The translations under genes and the position numbers were made by a program. From Lachnospiraceae bacterium (GTDB lineage Bacteria > Bacillota > Clostridia > Lachnospirales > Lachnospiraceae): a DNA stretch of 54,856 nucleotides. This document shows, piece by piece, positions 34,428 to 42,778 of this stretch (positions within the stretch are counted from its first letter, which is position 1; each line of letters begins with the position of its first letter). The DNA is taken from the NCBI GenBank assembly GCA_017399685.1, contig JAFQBM010000055.1, positions 1-54,856 of the forward strand. Reading direction: 5' to 3'. Under the pieces are notes generated by a model. The model saw only the letters and a program-made list of their open reading frames with translations, did no database searches and was not told the origin of the DNA.

Positions 34428-35078
34428 TTATTTTGATAAATTGTAGTGTTTTTTACCAATGCGTAATGCCCGTAACACTTTATGTAGTCTTTTTTCGGAC
34501 TTTTTCATATATTCCAGACTGTCTCCCAGCATAACTACCATTTTTGCATCCAGTTTATCTACATAATTCTGAATAAATTCCATCTGAATTTCATGCTGCA
34601 CCAGTGAAAAAACAATGGGAGTCACATCCATATTGATATCATTGATAAAACCATCCATATCCGTTTCTTTTATTTGTGCAACAATTACATTTTTACAAAG
34701 TTCTTTTTCTAAATGAAAGTATTTTACAAAAGCTTCATATTCCTCTTTTGAAGAAGAAAGAATAATGGACTTTTCTTTCTTCTTTTTTAAAGAAGTAATA
34801 ATAATCCGTAATAATTCCATTCCTTTTACAATTCTGCTGTAATTCTCTTTTGCGCTCTGCAAATCTTCATACAATTCTGTTTGAATTGCCATTACTAATT
34901 TTGCACTTTGAATCAAAGAAATCTCTTCCTCACTCAAATCGGTTAAAGCCAGTTTCGGCTCCACATAATAAATTAAATGTATCTGTTCCGATGCAAAATA
35001 TTTTTCAACTAATTCTGTTGCCTTTGCTTCCGATAAGCAATCAAATTCAAGTTCATAAATACTTTTTTTATTATGCAT
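34428..35078 (-). CDS. Degenerate WecG/TagA/CpsF (GT26)-like protein
   Basis: A 216-aa protein that I recognise only weakly. The order of segments follows GT26 glycosyltransferases: an N-terminal strand-helix, LIQSAKLVMA where the family has a 'ADLVLPDG' strand, and a C-terminal half with FINDINMDVTPIVFSLV and LDAKMVVMLGDSLEYM at the place of 'GSPKQE' and 'GVGGSFD'. The catalytic Thr-Asn and Asp residues and the GSPKQE motif are not preserved, so it may be a non-catalytic homologue. GAGG stands 7 nt before the ATG. It follows an LCP-like gene, the usual partner of wall-polymer enzymes. Confidence 0.45.
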   Translation of the reverse strand: MHNKKSIYELEFDCLSEAKATELVEKYFASEQIHLIYYVEPKLALTDLSEEEISLIQSAKLVMAIQTELYEDLQSAKENYSRIVKGMELLRIIITSLKKKKEKSIILSSSKEEYEAFVKYFHLEKELCKNVIVAQIKETDMDGFINDINMDVTPIVFSLVQHEIQMEFIQNYVDKLDAKMVVMLGDSLEYMKKSEKRLHKVLRALRIGKKHYNLSK

Positions 35079-35142
35079 ATGACACCTCAATGCTAAACCT
35101 CAATTATTCCCAACATATCTTATAAACCACCAACAACGTGGT

Positions 35143-35168
35143 CAGGCGACACGTTTGCATGTCACCTG
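35143..35168. terminator. Hairpin between the LCP-like and GT26-like genes
   Basis: Imperfect stem CAGGCGACAC / ATGTCACCTG (with G-T pairs on one strand). There is no T-run, so it may be a weak terminator or an attenuator ahead of the GT26-like gene. Confidence 0.35.
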
Positions 35169-35220
35169 TTTACATTAACCTTTTTTGATTTATCGTATAT
35201 AAACCAATGAATCATCACAG

Positions 35221-36603
35221 TTATTTTACGGTTTTATCCTGAGAACTTAAAATAATTACAATATCAAATCCTTCCGGAACATCGCCTAACTCAATGGTTG
35301 CAGATGGGAAGTATTCCTTTAATTCACTTCCTAAGGATAAATCTTTTACAAGAATCTTGGTGGATTCTAATGTACTTCCGCCTTCATAATTTGTTACCTC
35401 TGTAACATTATATCCATCTCCGTTCAGCTTTTTCTGCCATTTCTTCGCCAAACCATTTACATGAGTACTATTCAAAATTTGAATGGTGGCTTCTTTGGTA
35501 TTTGTCACCTGTGGCACTTCAGGCTCTGTCGTTGGTTTCTCTGTACTTCCGGTATTATCTGTACTTGGGGTATCCTCTGTGCTTGGTGTTTCCCCTGTAC
35601 TTGGAACATCCTCACTTCCTTCTTCACTGCTTCCTCCCTCTGAAGTAGAGCTTGAAGGGTCTTCAGTAGATATTACTTCTTTTCCTGTTCCAGCTGGTTT
35701 TTCCATAATTTCCTGCACCATCTGCTGCATCTGGGCAGAATCAATAAAATAACGTCCATCTTCCACCAATGCACCACTCATAATATGGAAGGAAATTTCA
35801 TTCGGATTTACATTATATAATTTTTCAAAATAAGCAGCATAATCATCATAGGTCGCATCCGACTGCACAATTTCAAACACATAAGTATAGTACTCTTTTA
35901 ATTTATCAAGAGAATTCAAAGAGAAGATAAAAGAATAGTATTCATTCAAATATCCGCATATTTCATTTGCCTGGTTTATCTTTGACTCATAAGAATCTTC
36001 CGCCTTTAAAATAGCCAGAGCCTTTTCACCATCTATATATTGTGAACCTGCAGGAATCTCTACACTGACACCTTTACGGTTAATGTAAGAAATATTAGTT
36101 TTTAAATCATAATTTAAAGGCGTCACCAGATTAATCAGCTGAATAAATTCCTCTTCACTGAATACTTCATAATAATCCACCTCTAGTCCTAATACATCCT
36201 CTAACGCAGTAATTGTGTGTTCATATCTGGCTTCTTTGTTAAAATACAGTGCAATACTGGATAAATTCATGTCTTTCATTAAATCTGCATTTTTCCCACT
36301 TAAAGTCTGATAGCACGCATCTGACATCTTAAGATAACATCCATCCGGAATTACAACAAAATCCAGGTTATTGGTTGATGAATTAAAAATCTTTACAATA
36401 AAGTAATCAATTCCTCCCACTGTGGTATTTTCACCCATCATGGCAGTAACAAAGTATCCATCATCTCTATTTTCTATGGTAATCGGTTTATCAACTTTTG
36501 GAGGCTTATCCTCATCTTTGTCTTTCGATTTTTTTACAAAAATAACAACTGCAATAATTGCAATGATTACAAGTATAAGCCCTTTTTTGCTCTTTTTCTT
36601 CAT
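35221..36603 (-). CDS. LCP-like (LytR-CpsA-Psr) protein with LytR_C domain, degenerate
   Basis: A 460-aa membrane-anchored protein: an N-terminal helix (LILVIIAIIAVVIFV), an LCP-like domain (about 50-240), an acidic Ser/Thr/Pro linker (about 310-365) and a C-terminal LytR_C domain (ATIQILNSTHVNGLA...). LCP enzymes attach wall polymers to peptidoglycan using conserved Arg and Asp residues. Here the 'SIPRD' position reads VVIPDG and the late 'R-x-R' block after DGEKALAI is absent, so the pyrophosphate-binding site looks lost. It is probably a structural or regulatory homologue. The GT26-like gene follows 142 nt downstream. Confidence 0.7.
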   Translation of the reverse strand: MKKKSKKGLILVIIAIIAVVIFVKKSKDKDEDKPPKVDKPITIENRDDGYFVTAMMGENTTVGGIDYFIVKIFNSSTNNLDFVVIPDGCYLKMSDACYQTLSGKNADLMKDMNLSSIALYFNKEARYEHTITALEDVLGLEVDYYEVFSEEEFIQLINLVTPLNYDLKTNISYINRKGVSVEIPAGSQYIDGEKALAILKAEDSYESKINQANEICGYLNEYYSFIFSLNSLDKLKEYYTYVFEIVQSDATYDDYAAYFEKLYNVNPNEISFHIMSGALVEDGRYFIDSAQMQQMVQEIMEKPAGTGKEVISTEDPSSSTSEGGSSEEGSEDVPSTGETPSTEDTPSTDNTGSTEKPTTEPEVPQVTNTKEATIQILNSTHVNGLAKKWQKKLNGDGYNVTEVTNYEGGSTLESTKILVKDLSLGSELKEYFPSATIELGDVPEGFDIVIILSSQDKTVK

Positions 36604-36712
36604 GATATATCCCTCCGTGCCCTCGTCAGTGGTTTCATTCTTGAATATCCTATGAAATAACTATGCTTATGTGGTTTAAAATCATTTGCTCCATGTCTTA
36701 CACTCTCATAAA

Positions 36713-36736
36713 CAAAAAAAACTCCCTTTCAGGAGT
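36713..36736 (-). terminator. Terminator after tRNA-Thr
   Basis: Stem ACTCC / GGAGT (36721-36725 and 36732-36736) with a loop of 6 nt, followed on the minus strand by a run of eight T residues. Confidence 0.7.
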
Positions 36737-36741
36737 TGTAA

Positions 36742-36814
36742 AGCTGATAACGGGAGTCGAACCCGTGACCTCAACACTACCAATGTTGCGCTCTACCTCC
36801 TGAGCTATATCAGC
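36742..36814 (-). tRNA. tRNA-Thr (GGT)
   Basis: A 73-nt cloverleaf: acceptor GCTGATA / TATCAGC, D-arm AGCTCAGGAGGTAGAGC, anticodon stem CAACA / TGTTG with loop TTGGTAG (anticodon GGT), T-arm with GGTTCGACTCC. CCA is not encoded. Confidence 0.95.
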
Positions 36815-36845
36815 AAAACATCGCATTAAGATGTTACCACGAATG

Positions 36846-37463
36846 CTATTTCATGTCAATACTTTTTTTAATTTTATTTCGAATTCTTTGAACTGCATTG
36901 TCCACAGACTTAGCATCCTTACCTATTAACCCCCCTATTTCACCATAAGATTTACCATCTAAAAATAAAATCAATACTTCCTGTTCCAAATCACTTAATT
37001 TTTCTTTGATTCCTTCTTCCAGCCTTTCGATTTTCTCATGTTCCAGTAAAATTTTTTCAGGATTCGAAAAATTCTCCGCAGCCTGAATCGTATCCATAAC
37101 AGATACTTCCTTGCTTTCCTGCACCGGCTCATAAAAAGAAACATAAGAATTCAATGGTGAGTGTTTCTTTCTGGTAGATGCTTTTACTGCATTCACCAAC
37201 TGCCTTTGAATGCAGATTTTCGCAAAGGTAAAGAAGGAAGCCTCATTCCCAGGGCAGTAGTCACGGATTGCTTTAAAAAGCCCAATCATGCCCTCCTGGA
37301 TGATATCTTCAGAATCCGCTCCCATCATATATAAAGTCCTGGCTTCTTTTTTTACCAATTCCCTATATTTATTCATCAAAAAATCCATTGCCTCCCGGTT
37401 ATCCTTTTCTCGTATCAACCGGATAATCTGCTCGTCTTCTAATATCGTAAAATCTCTTGACAT
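36846..37463 (-). CDS. sigH: Sporulation/stationary sigma factor SigH (Spo0H)
   Basis: A 205-aa sigma-70 family protein with region 2 (NKYRELVKKEARTLYMMGADSEDIIQEGMIGLFKAIRDY) and region 4 (SYGEIGGLIGKDAKSVDNAVQRIRNKIKK) of the SigH type. It follows rlmB, mrnC and cysS as in Bacillus and Clostridium, which supports SigH rather than an ECF factor. The start is placed at the ATG 37463 with GAGAGAGG 6 nt upstream. Longer in-frame extension would overlap rlmB. It directs early sporulation/stationary transcription. Confidence 0.93.
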   Translation of the reverse strand: MSRDFTILEDEQIIRLIREKDNREAMDFLMNKYRELVKKEARTLYMMGADSEDIIQEGMIGLFKAIRDYCPGNEASFFTFAKICIQRQLVNAVKASTRKKHSPLNSYVSFYEPVQESKEVSVMDTIQAAENFSNPEKILLEHEKIERLEEGIKEKLSDLEQEVLILFLDGKSYGEIGGLIGKDAKSVDNAVQRIRNKIKKSIDMK

Positions 37464-37485
37464 AAATAACCTCTCTCCGTGGACG

Positions 37486-38229
37486 TTACCCGTTTCTTCT
37501 TTGCCGGAACACCTCATATGCTAACACTCCGGCAGCAACCGAAGCATTTAAGGAATCGATTTCCCCCTTCATAGGAATGGATGCCGTAAAATCGCAAGTT
37601 TCCTTTACCAGTCTGCTTACCCCCTGACCTTCGTTTCCAATTACAATTCCGATAGGTCCTTTTAAATCAAGTTCATACATTACCTCGCCACCCATGTCTG
37701 CACACACAAACCAAAGACCCTCTTTTTTTAATTCTTCCATGGTCTTTTTAATATTTGTTACTTTTGCCACCGGGGTATAATTTATGGCTCCTGCAGAAGT
37801 CTTTGCCACCGTAGCTGTTAAGCCCACAGCCCTTCTTTTTGGAATAATGACACCATGTGCCCCCACCAGATTTGCAGTACGGATAATTGCGCCTAAATTA
37901 TGTGGGTCTTCAATTTCATCCAGTATAAAAAGAAATGGTGGTTCTCCCTTTTCTTTTGCTGCCTCTAAAATTTCCGAAACTTCTGCATATTCATATGCTG
38001 CTGCCATGGCAATAGCTCCCTGGTGATGTCCTGTCTTTGACAACTGATCCAGTCTTTCCTTTGTAACAAACTGAATGATGGTATCCTGTTTTTTCGCTTC
38101 TCGCAAAATCGTTTTGATAGGTCCATCCTGACACTTATCCAATATAAAAAGTTTATCAATGGTTTTATTGGAGCGAAATGCTTCAATTACTGCATTTCTT
38201 CCTTCAATCGTAAATTCTTCGTATCTCAT
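37486..38229 (-). CDS. rlmB: 23S rRNA (guanosine-2'-O)-methyltransferase RlmB (SpoU/TrmH family)
   Basis: A SpoU-type methyltransferase of 247 aa. The three SpoU motifs are visible: the N-terminal DEIEDPHNLGAIIRTA, IGIVIGNEGQGVSRLV, and SIPMKGEIDSLNASVAAGVLAYE; the knotted SAM site is formed by the last two. An N-terminal L30e-like RNA-binding domain precedes them. The start at 38229 has GAGG at 5-6 nt; an ATG 24 nt upstream overlaps mrnC and lacks spacing to a binding site. Confidence 0.95.
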   Translation of the reverse strand: MRYEEFTIEGRNAVIEAFRSNKTIDKLFILDKCQDGPIKTILREAKKQDTIIQFVTKERLDQLSKTGHHQGAIAMAAAYEYAEVSEILEAAKEKGEPPFLFILDEIEDPHNLGAIIRTANLVGAHGVIIPKRRAVGLTATVAKTSAGAINYTPVAKVTNIKKTMEELKKEGLWFVCADMGGEVMYELDLKGPIGIVIGNEGQGVSRLVKETCDFTASIPMKGEIDSLNASVAAGVLAYEVFRQRRNG

Positions 38230-38245
38230 TCGTTCCTCTGCTTTC

Positions 38246-38674
38246 TTAGGCATCCTTTCTCTCTAATGCCATTTTTACCAGTTCAATCACTCTTAATAAA
38301 TCTTCTTTTAAATACAGGTATCCTACCAATGCTTCAAAACCCGTGGCTGCCCTATAATCCGACACCGTGGCATTTTTCGCCATGGTATAGGACTTTGCAT
38401 TTCTTCCCCTTTTATAAACTGCCATTTCTTCTTCTGTCAGTTCCTCCATGATAGCATGTATCATATTTGCCTGGGTCTGGGCCTTCACCAGATTACTTGC
38501 TTTTTTATGATATTTTTGAACCTGCATGTCTTTTTCTGAAACAAGGATGGTACGAATCATTAATTCGTATACTCCGTCTCCAATATAAGCCAGTGCCAAG
38601 GGAGAATATCCCTTGGGATCCACTGGACTTATCTGAAATGTTTCCTTAAAATAATCTTTTATATCTTTTTCCAT
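38246..38674 (-). CDS. mrnC: Mini-ribonuclease III (MrnC)
   Basis: A 142-aa RNase III catalytic domain without a double-stranded RNA-binding domain. The family signature is LALAYIGDGVYELMIR, with the catalytic Asp/Glu, and ATGFEALVGYLYL supplies the second acidic site. It matures 23S rRNA ends. The ATG overlaps the end of cysS by 16 nt, and AGGGG stands 4 nt upstream of the start. Confidence 0.95.
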   Translation of the reverse strand: MEKDIKDYFKETFQISPVDPKGYSPLALAYIGDGVYELMIRTILVSEKDMQVQKYHKKASNLVKAQTQANMIHAIMEELTEEEMAVYKRGRNAKSYTMAKNATVSDYRAATGFEALVGYLYLKEDLLRVIELVKMALERKDA

Positions 38675-40074
38675 TTTACCCCTTCTCTTGTATCTTCCAA
38701 TACAATTTCCATTTCCAGAAGGCTGGCTCTTATTTCATCTGCTTTGGCAAAATTCTTTTCCTTCTTTGCAGCCTTTCTTTCTTCTATCTTCTGCAAGATA
38801 AATGCCTCCAGTTCCTGGTCTACTGCTCCTCCTTCTTCCAAGTCACCCATAGTCAAATCCAAGGACAATACTTCATCAAAACTACGGAACAATGCCAGCT
38901 TGGTGGCATCTTTCATATCTGCCTTTAATACTTCATAACAAATGGTGATTGCCATAGAAGTATTCAAATCATTTTTCAAGGCATCCAAAAATTTCCCCTT
39001 GTATTCCTCAAATTTTTCTGTTTCAATTTCTTCAGCATCCGTTAGTTTCGAAATTGCCTTTCTTAGTTTTAAATAAGAATTTTCCATATTGTCCATGACT
39101 TCATAGGAAAATTCCAAAGGTTTTCTATAATGAGACTGCAAACAGAACATTCGATATACCAATGGATGGTAATTTTTCTCTTCTAATAAAGATACTGTCA
39201 GAAAATCACCCTTGGACTTACTCATTTTTCCTGATTTATCATTTAAATGATGTACATGGAACCAGTAATTACACCACTTATGTCCTAAATAAGCTTCGCT
39301 TTGTGCAATTTCATTGGTATGATGAGGGAAAATATTGTCTACACCGCCACAATGAACATCCATATATTCACCCAGATGCTTCATGCTGATGCTGGAACAT
39401 TCAATATGCCATCCCGGATAACCTACACCCCATGGACTTTCCCACTTTAATTCCTGGTTATCAAACTTAGACTTCGTGAACCACAATACAAAATCGCTTT
39501 TATTCTTCTTATTGGTATCCTCATCTACGTCATCTCTTACACCTACCATAAGTTCTTTTTCACTCTGACTGGAGAACACATAATAATCCTGTAATTTTGA
39601 GGTATCAAAATATACATTTTCCCCTGCAACATAGGCATAGCCCTTTTCCAAAAGAACTTCTATCATATGAATAAATTCTTTAATGCAGTTTGTGGCTGGT
39701 TCTACCACATCCGGCCGTTTGATATTCAACTTTTCACAGTCAGAGAAAAAAGCATCCGTATAGAATTTCGCAATTTCCATTACTGTCTTATGTTCTCTTT
39801 TTGCACCTTTTAGCATTTTATCTTCGCCACTGTCTGCATCACTGGAAAGATGCCCCACATCCGTAATATTCATAACACGTTTTACATCATATCCGGCATA
39901 TCGGAAGGTTTTTTCCAATACATCCTCCATAATATAACTTCTCAAGTTGCCAATATGAGCAAAATGATAGACTGTAGGTCCACAAGTATACATATTTACT
40001 TTTCCATCTTCATTTGGAATAAATGTCTCCACTTTTTTGGTAAGTGTATTAAATAACTTCATATTATTTTCCAT
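38659..40074 (-). CDS. cysS: Cysteinyl-tRNA synthetase
   Basis: A 471-aa class I aminoacyl-tRNA synthetase with the HIGH-type motif HIGNLRSY following TCGPTVYHFA, the zinc ligands (CSSISMKHL... and the TCGPT cysteine), and KMSKSKGDF. GGAGG precedes the ATG at 6 nt. It is downstream of cysE by 36 nt, and both probably respond to the cysteine T-box leader. Confidence 0.97.
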   Translation of the reverse strand: MENNMKLFNTLTKKVETFIPNEDGKVNMYTCGPTVYHFAHIGNLRSYIMEDVLEKTFRYAGYDVKRVMNITDVGHLSSDADSGEDKMLKGAKREHKTVMEIAKFYTDAFFSDCEKLNIKRPDVVEPATNCIKEFIHMIEVLLEKGYAYVAGENVYFDTSKLQDYYVFSSQSEKELMVGVRDDVDEDTNKKNKSDFVLWFTKSKFDNQELKWESPWGVGYPGWHIECSSISMKHLGEYMDVHCGGVDNIFPHHTNEIAQSEAYLGHKWCNYWFHVHHLNDKSGKMSKSKGDFLTVSLLEEKNYHPLVYRMFCLQSHYRKPLEFSYEVMDNMENSYLKLRKAISKLTDAEEIETEKFEEYKGKFLDALKNDLNTSMAITICYEVLKADMKDATKLALFRSFDEVLSLDLTMGDLEEGGAVDQELEAFILQKIEERKAAKKEKNFAKADEIRASLLEMEIVLEDTREGVKWKKI

Positions 40075-40110
40075 TTTTGTCCTCCATTATTTTTACTATT
40101 TATCATGATT

Positions 40111-40770
40111 TTAACTACTTTTCTTTAACTGCTGTTCAATTTCAGCTAATTTATCTTTTAATGTTGTATTCTGTATTCGTAAGGTTGTAATATCTTCCAT
40201 AATAGGATCTGGTAAATGAATTTGATCCATATCACTTCTAGGCACTTTTTCATTATCCCGTTTTACAATTCTTCCCGGAACGCCAACTACGGTACAATTT
40301 GGTGGAACCTCCTCTATAACTACGGCTCCGGCACCTATCTTTGAATTTTCTCCTATCGTAAAAGATCCGATAACCTTCGCCCCTACACTAATCATTACAT
40401 TGTCTTCAATGGTTGGATGTCGTTTTCCACTTTCCTTTCCTGTTCCTCCCAAGGTAACTCCCTGATATAAAGTAACATTGTTACCTATAATGGCAGTTTC
40501 TCCAATTACAACCCCATGACCATGGTCTATGAAAAATCCATCTCCTATTTCAGCACCAGGATGAATTTCAATTCCAGTCTTTCTTGCTGCTTTTTGTGAA
40601 ATAAACCTTGCAAGGAAATAATGTCTTTTTTTATATAATTTATGTGCAATCCGATACCAATATATAGCCCAGAAACTAGGATATAACAAAACCTCTAAAT
40701 TAGACTTTATTGCAGGATCCCTTTCCCGTATTATTTTCGTTTCTTCCTTATAATACTTGATTAAATTCAT
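40111..40770 (-). CDS. cysE: Serine O-acetyltransferase
   Basis: A 219-aa CysE. It begins with the family's N-terminal helices and carries the left-handed beta-helix hexapeptides with GIEIHPGAEIGDGFFIDHGHGVVIGE. The catalytic His lies in DHGHG and the C-terminal part GGTGKESGKRHPTI is the acetyl-CoA site. It makes O-acetylserine, the precursor of cysteine. The ATG at 40770 has GGAGG 7 nt upstream; a longer frame would run back into the T-box terminator. Regulated by the T-box upstream. Confidence 0.97.
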   Translation of the reverse strand: MNLIKYYKEETKIIRERDPAIKSNLEVLLYPSFWAIYWYRIAHKLYKKRHYFLARFISQKAARKTGIEIHPGAEIGDGFFIDHGHGVVIGETAIIGNNVTLYQGVTLGGTGKESGKRHPTIEDNVMISVGAKVIGSFTIGENSKIGAGAVVIEEVPPNCTVVGVPGRIVKRDNEKVPRSDMDQIHLPDPIMEDITTLRIQNTTLKDKLAEIEQQLKKSS

Positions 40771-40789
40771 ATTAAGCCTCCATAACAAA

Positions 40790-41095
40790 AAAACTCCATC
40801 TCTGATAAGAGACGAAGTTTTCCGCGGTTCCACTCTTTTTAAGGTATAATACCCTCACTCAAATCTGTTAACGCCAGTTTACGGGATATCATACTTTAAC
40901 CTGATGATTCACAACATATCCTGCAAAGCACCACCATCACAGATAGCAGTACATTTATATTTCATCTGGTTTCTTCCGATATCCAGCTCCCGAATGCACT
41001 TCATTTAACCTTTCTAAAAACTGATTTCAGCCAATGTCAGTTTCTCTCTGATAGAAAGCCATTAAACTACTTTCTTCGTTCCTCGCCTTTATCTA
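40790..41095 (-). promoter_or_regulatory. Cysteine T-box leader (tRNA-sensing riboswitch)
   Basis: The minus-strand leader of cysE has the T-box sequence AGAGTGGAACCGCGG (40822-40836), the anti-terminator side, and a terminator hairpin with T-run at 40788-40819. Upstream is a Stem I-like region in which TGC (a Cys codon) stands in the specifier-loop position (GAAG-TGC-ATTC, near 40995). T-box leaders antiterminate when uncharged tRNA-Cys is bound. It would control cysE and probably cysS downstream. Confidence 0.88.
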
Positions 41096-41100
41096 CTAAC

Positions 41101-41129
41101 AGTTTATTCATAAAACTTCAATTTGTCAA
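41101..41129 (-). promoter_or_regulatory. Promoter of the T-box-cysE-cysS transcript
   Basis: Minus-strand TTGACA (41124-41129) and TAAACT (41101-41106) with a 17-nt spacer, just upstream of the leader RNA. Confidence 0.7.
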
Positions 41130-41185
41130 TGAAAAAATAAGTGGATACATACAGACTTACTTGTCAAAGTTTACCAATGATTATT

Positions 41186-41731
41186 CTAATTTTCTTTCCT
41201 GCATCCACTACATCCAGCACAGCGGCTTTCTGAATTTCCCACTTCATAACTGTAATTTGCAATGGTAGTAAGAGAACAAATTGCCTGAGCACTAATTCCT
41301 TCACCAGAACCTGTAAATCCCAATCCTTCTTCCGTAGTTGCCTTAATATTTACCTGCCCTTCTTCTATATTTAAAGCATTGCAGATATTTTTTCTCATTG
41401 CTTCCCGATATGGTGCCAGTTTTGGTTTTTGTGCAATAACAGTGGCATCGATATTTTCAATGATATACATTTTCTCTTCCATTAATTCTCTTACTTTTTT
41501 TAATAATTCTATGCTGTCTGCCCCTTTATACTCTTCAGCTGTATCCGGAAAATGTTGTCCAATATCTCCCAAAGCTGCTGCCCCTAAAAGTGCATCCATA
41601 ACAGCATGTAATAATACATCTGCATCTGAGTGACCTAATAATCCTTTCTCATAAGGAATCTTTACTCCCCCTAGAATCAAATCTCTACCTTCCACTAATT
41701 TATGAACATCATATCCCATTCCTACTCTCAT
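41186..41731 (-). CDS. ispF: 2-C-methyl-D-erythritol 2,4-cyclodiphosphate synthase
   Basis: A 181-aa IspF of the MEP isoprenoid pathway. The metal-binding MGYDVHKL at the start, the [25 protein letters not shown] segment with the conserved Asp/His zinc ligands, and the C-terminal [17 protein letters not shown] are all present. The family usually stops near residue 157. Here about 24 extra residues end in a Cys-rich tail (C171, C174, C177: CAGCSGC). Confidence 0.95.
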   Translation of the reverse strand: MRVGMGYDVHKLVEGRDLILGGVKIPYEKGLLGHSDADVLLHAVMDALLGAAALGDIGQHFPDTAEEYKGADSIELLKKVRELMEEKMYIIENIDATVIAQKPKLAPYREAMRKNICNALNIEEGQVNIKATTEEGLGFTGSGEGISAQAICSLTTIANYSYEVGNSESRCAGCSGCRKEN

Positions 41732-41841
41732 CTGAATCCTCCATTTAAAATTCTCTTATTTGATAGGTTTTTAGCCAAAATTTCTTTACACAAAGCTACT
41801 ATATATCAATAACCTCACGTTCTTACATGGAATTGAAAAAA

Positions 41842-41866
41842 GAAGAGAGTTTTCACCCTCTTCTAT
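41842..41866 (-). terminator. Terminator after the zinc-ribbon protein gene
   Basis: Stem AGAAGAG / CTCTTCT with internal GT/AC pairs (41842-41850 and 41858-41865), with a T-rich tail on the minus strand. It starts within 10 nt of the stop codon. Confidence 0.7.
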
Positions 41867-41871
41867 TTTTC

Positions 41872-42633
41872 TTAGTCTTCCTCTATATCAATGCTATATA
41901 CATAATATTTACCTTTGGACTTGATAACATAAGCCTTAAATTCCATATCTTCGTCATCATCATCACCCTTAATGGTAAATGTTCCCTTTACTTTATAAAC
42001 TGCTTTAATAGAAATGTCAAGATCATAATAATCCTCTAGTTCCTCTTCATAATCCTCACATTTATCTTTACTTAACTTCTTAGATGATTCCACCTTAAAC
42101 TTCTTAACCTTGATATCATCACCATACTCGTCTTCTGCACTTTCAAGAACAGCATCAACATATTCATCAAAATCCCTGCCCCATTCATCTTCATAATATT
42201 CTACCATATCTGGGTGCACGGTTTTTACATAATCCTTAGCATCTGCACTATACATCGCCTTAATTTGCTTCTTTACTGCTTTCTTTGGTCCGCTGGACAT
42301 TGCACTTACCAAAAGACACACTACAAGAAGTGCAACCACTGCAACTCCTGCAAATAAAATAATCTTTGTCTTACCCGCACCACCAACTTTGGCCTTAATA
42401 TCATCCGGAATAGAATCTACTACCCTATTAGCAGTATCATTCACTGCTTTTACAGTCTTTTGTGCTGTATCGGATGCTTTCTGCATTAATTCTTCCGTGT
42501 TAATTCCAGAAGTAGAAACTGTATCTGTACCTTCTTTTGAAGTTTCAGTATTTTCTACCGCTGCTCCACACACGTTACAAAACTTTGCGTTATCGTCTAA
42601 CTCATTTCCACATTTCAAGCAAAATTTACTCAT
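41872..42633 (-). CDS. Zinc-ribbon, single-span membrane protein
   Basis: A 253-aa protein with an N-terminal zinc ribbon (FCLKCGNELDDNAKFCNVCGAAV, Cys pairs CxxC and CxxC), a low-complexity linker, one transmembrane helix (about 93-118, ILFAGVAVVALLVVCLLVSAM) and an acidic extracytoplasmic domain of about 140 aa. Related zinc-ribbon proteins are common in Lachnospiraceae, mostly of unknown role. The start ATG is chosen at 42633 (AGGG upstream). Confidence 0.72.
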   Translation of the reverse strand: MSKFCLKCGNELDDNAKFCNVCGAAVENTETSKEGTDTVSTSGINTEELMQKASDTAQKTVKAVNDTANRVVDSIPDDIKAKVGGAGKTKIILFAGVAVVALLVVCLLVSAMSSGPKKAVKKQIKAMYSADAKDYVKTVHPDMVEYYEDEWGRDFDEYVDAVLESAEDEYGDDIKVKKFKVESSKKLSKDKCEDYEEELEDYYDLDISIKAVYKVKGTFTIKGDDDDEDMEFKAYVIKSKGKYYVYSIDIEED

Positions 42634-42778
42634 ATCTTTTTCCCTTCTTTTTTTCATTTTTCTCGCTAAAACACTCTAATCTTAACTCGTAGTTTCTGTC
42701 ATGTCAAGTGGATTTCCCGACATTTTTCATTTTGCAGAAAAACCTATTTATCCTACGACTTATATTTTTCATGTCTTC

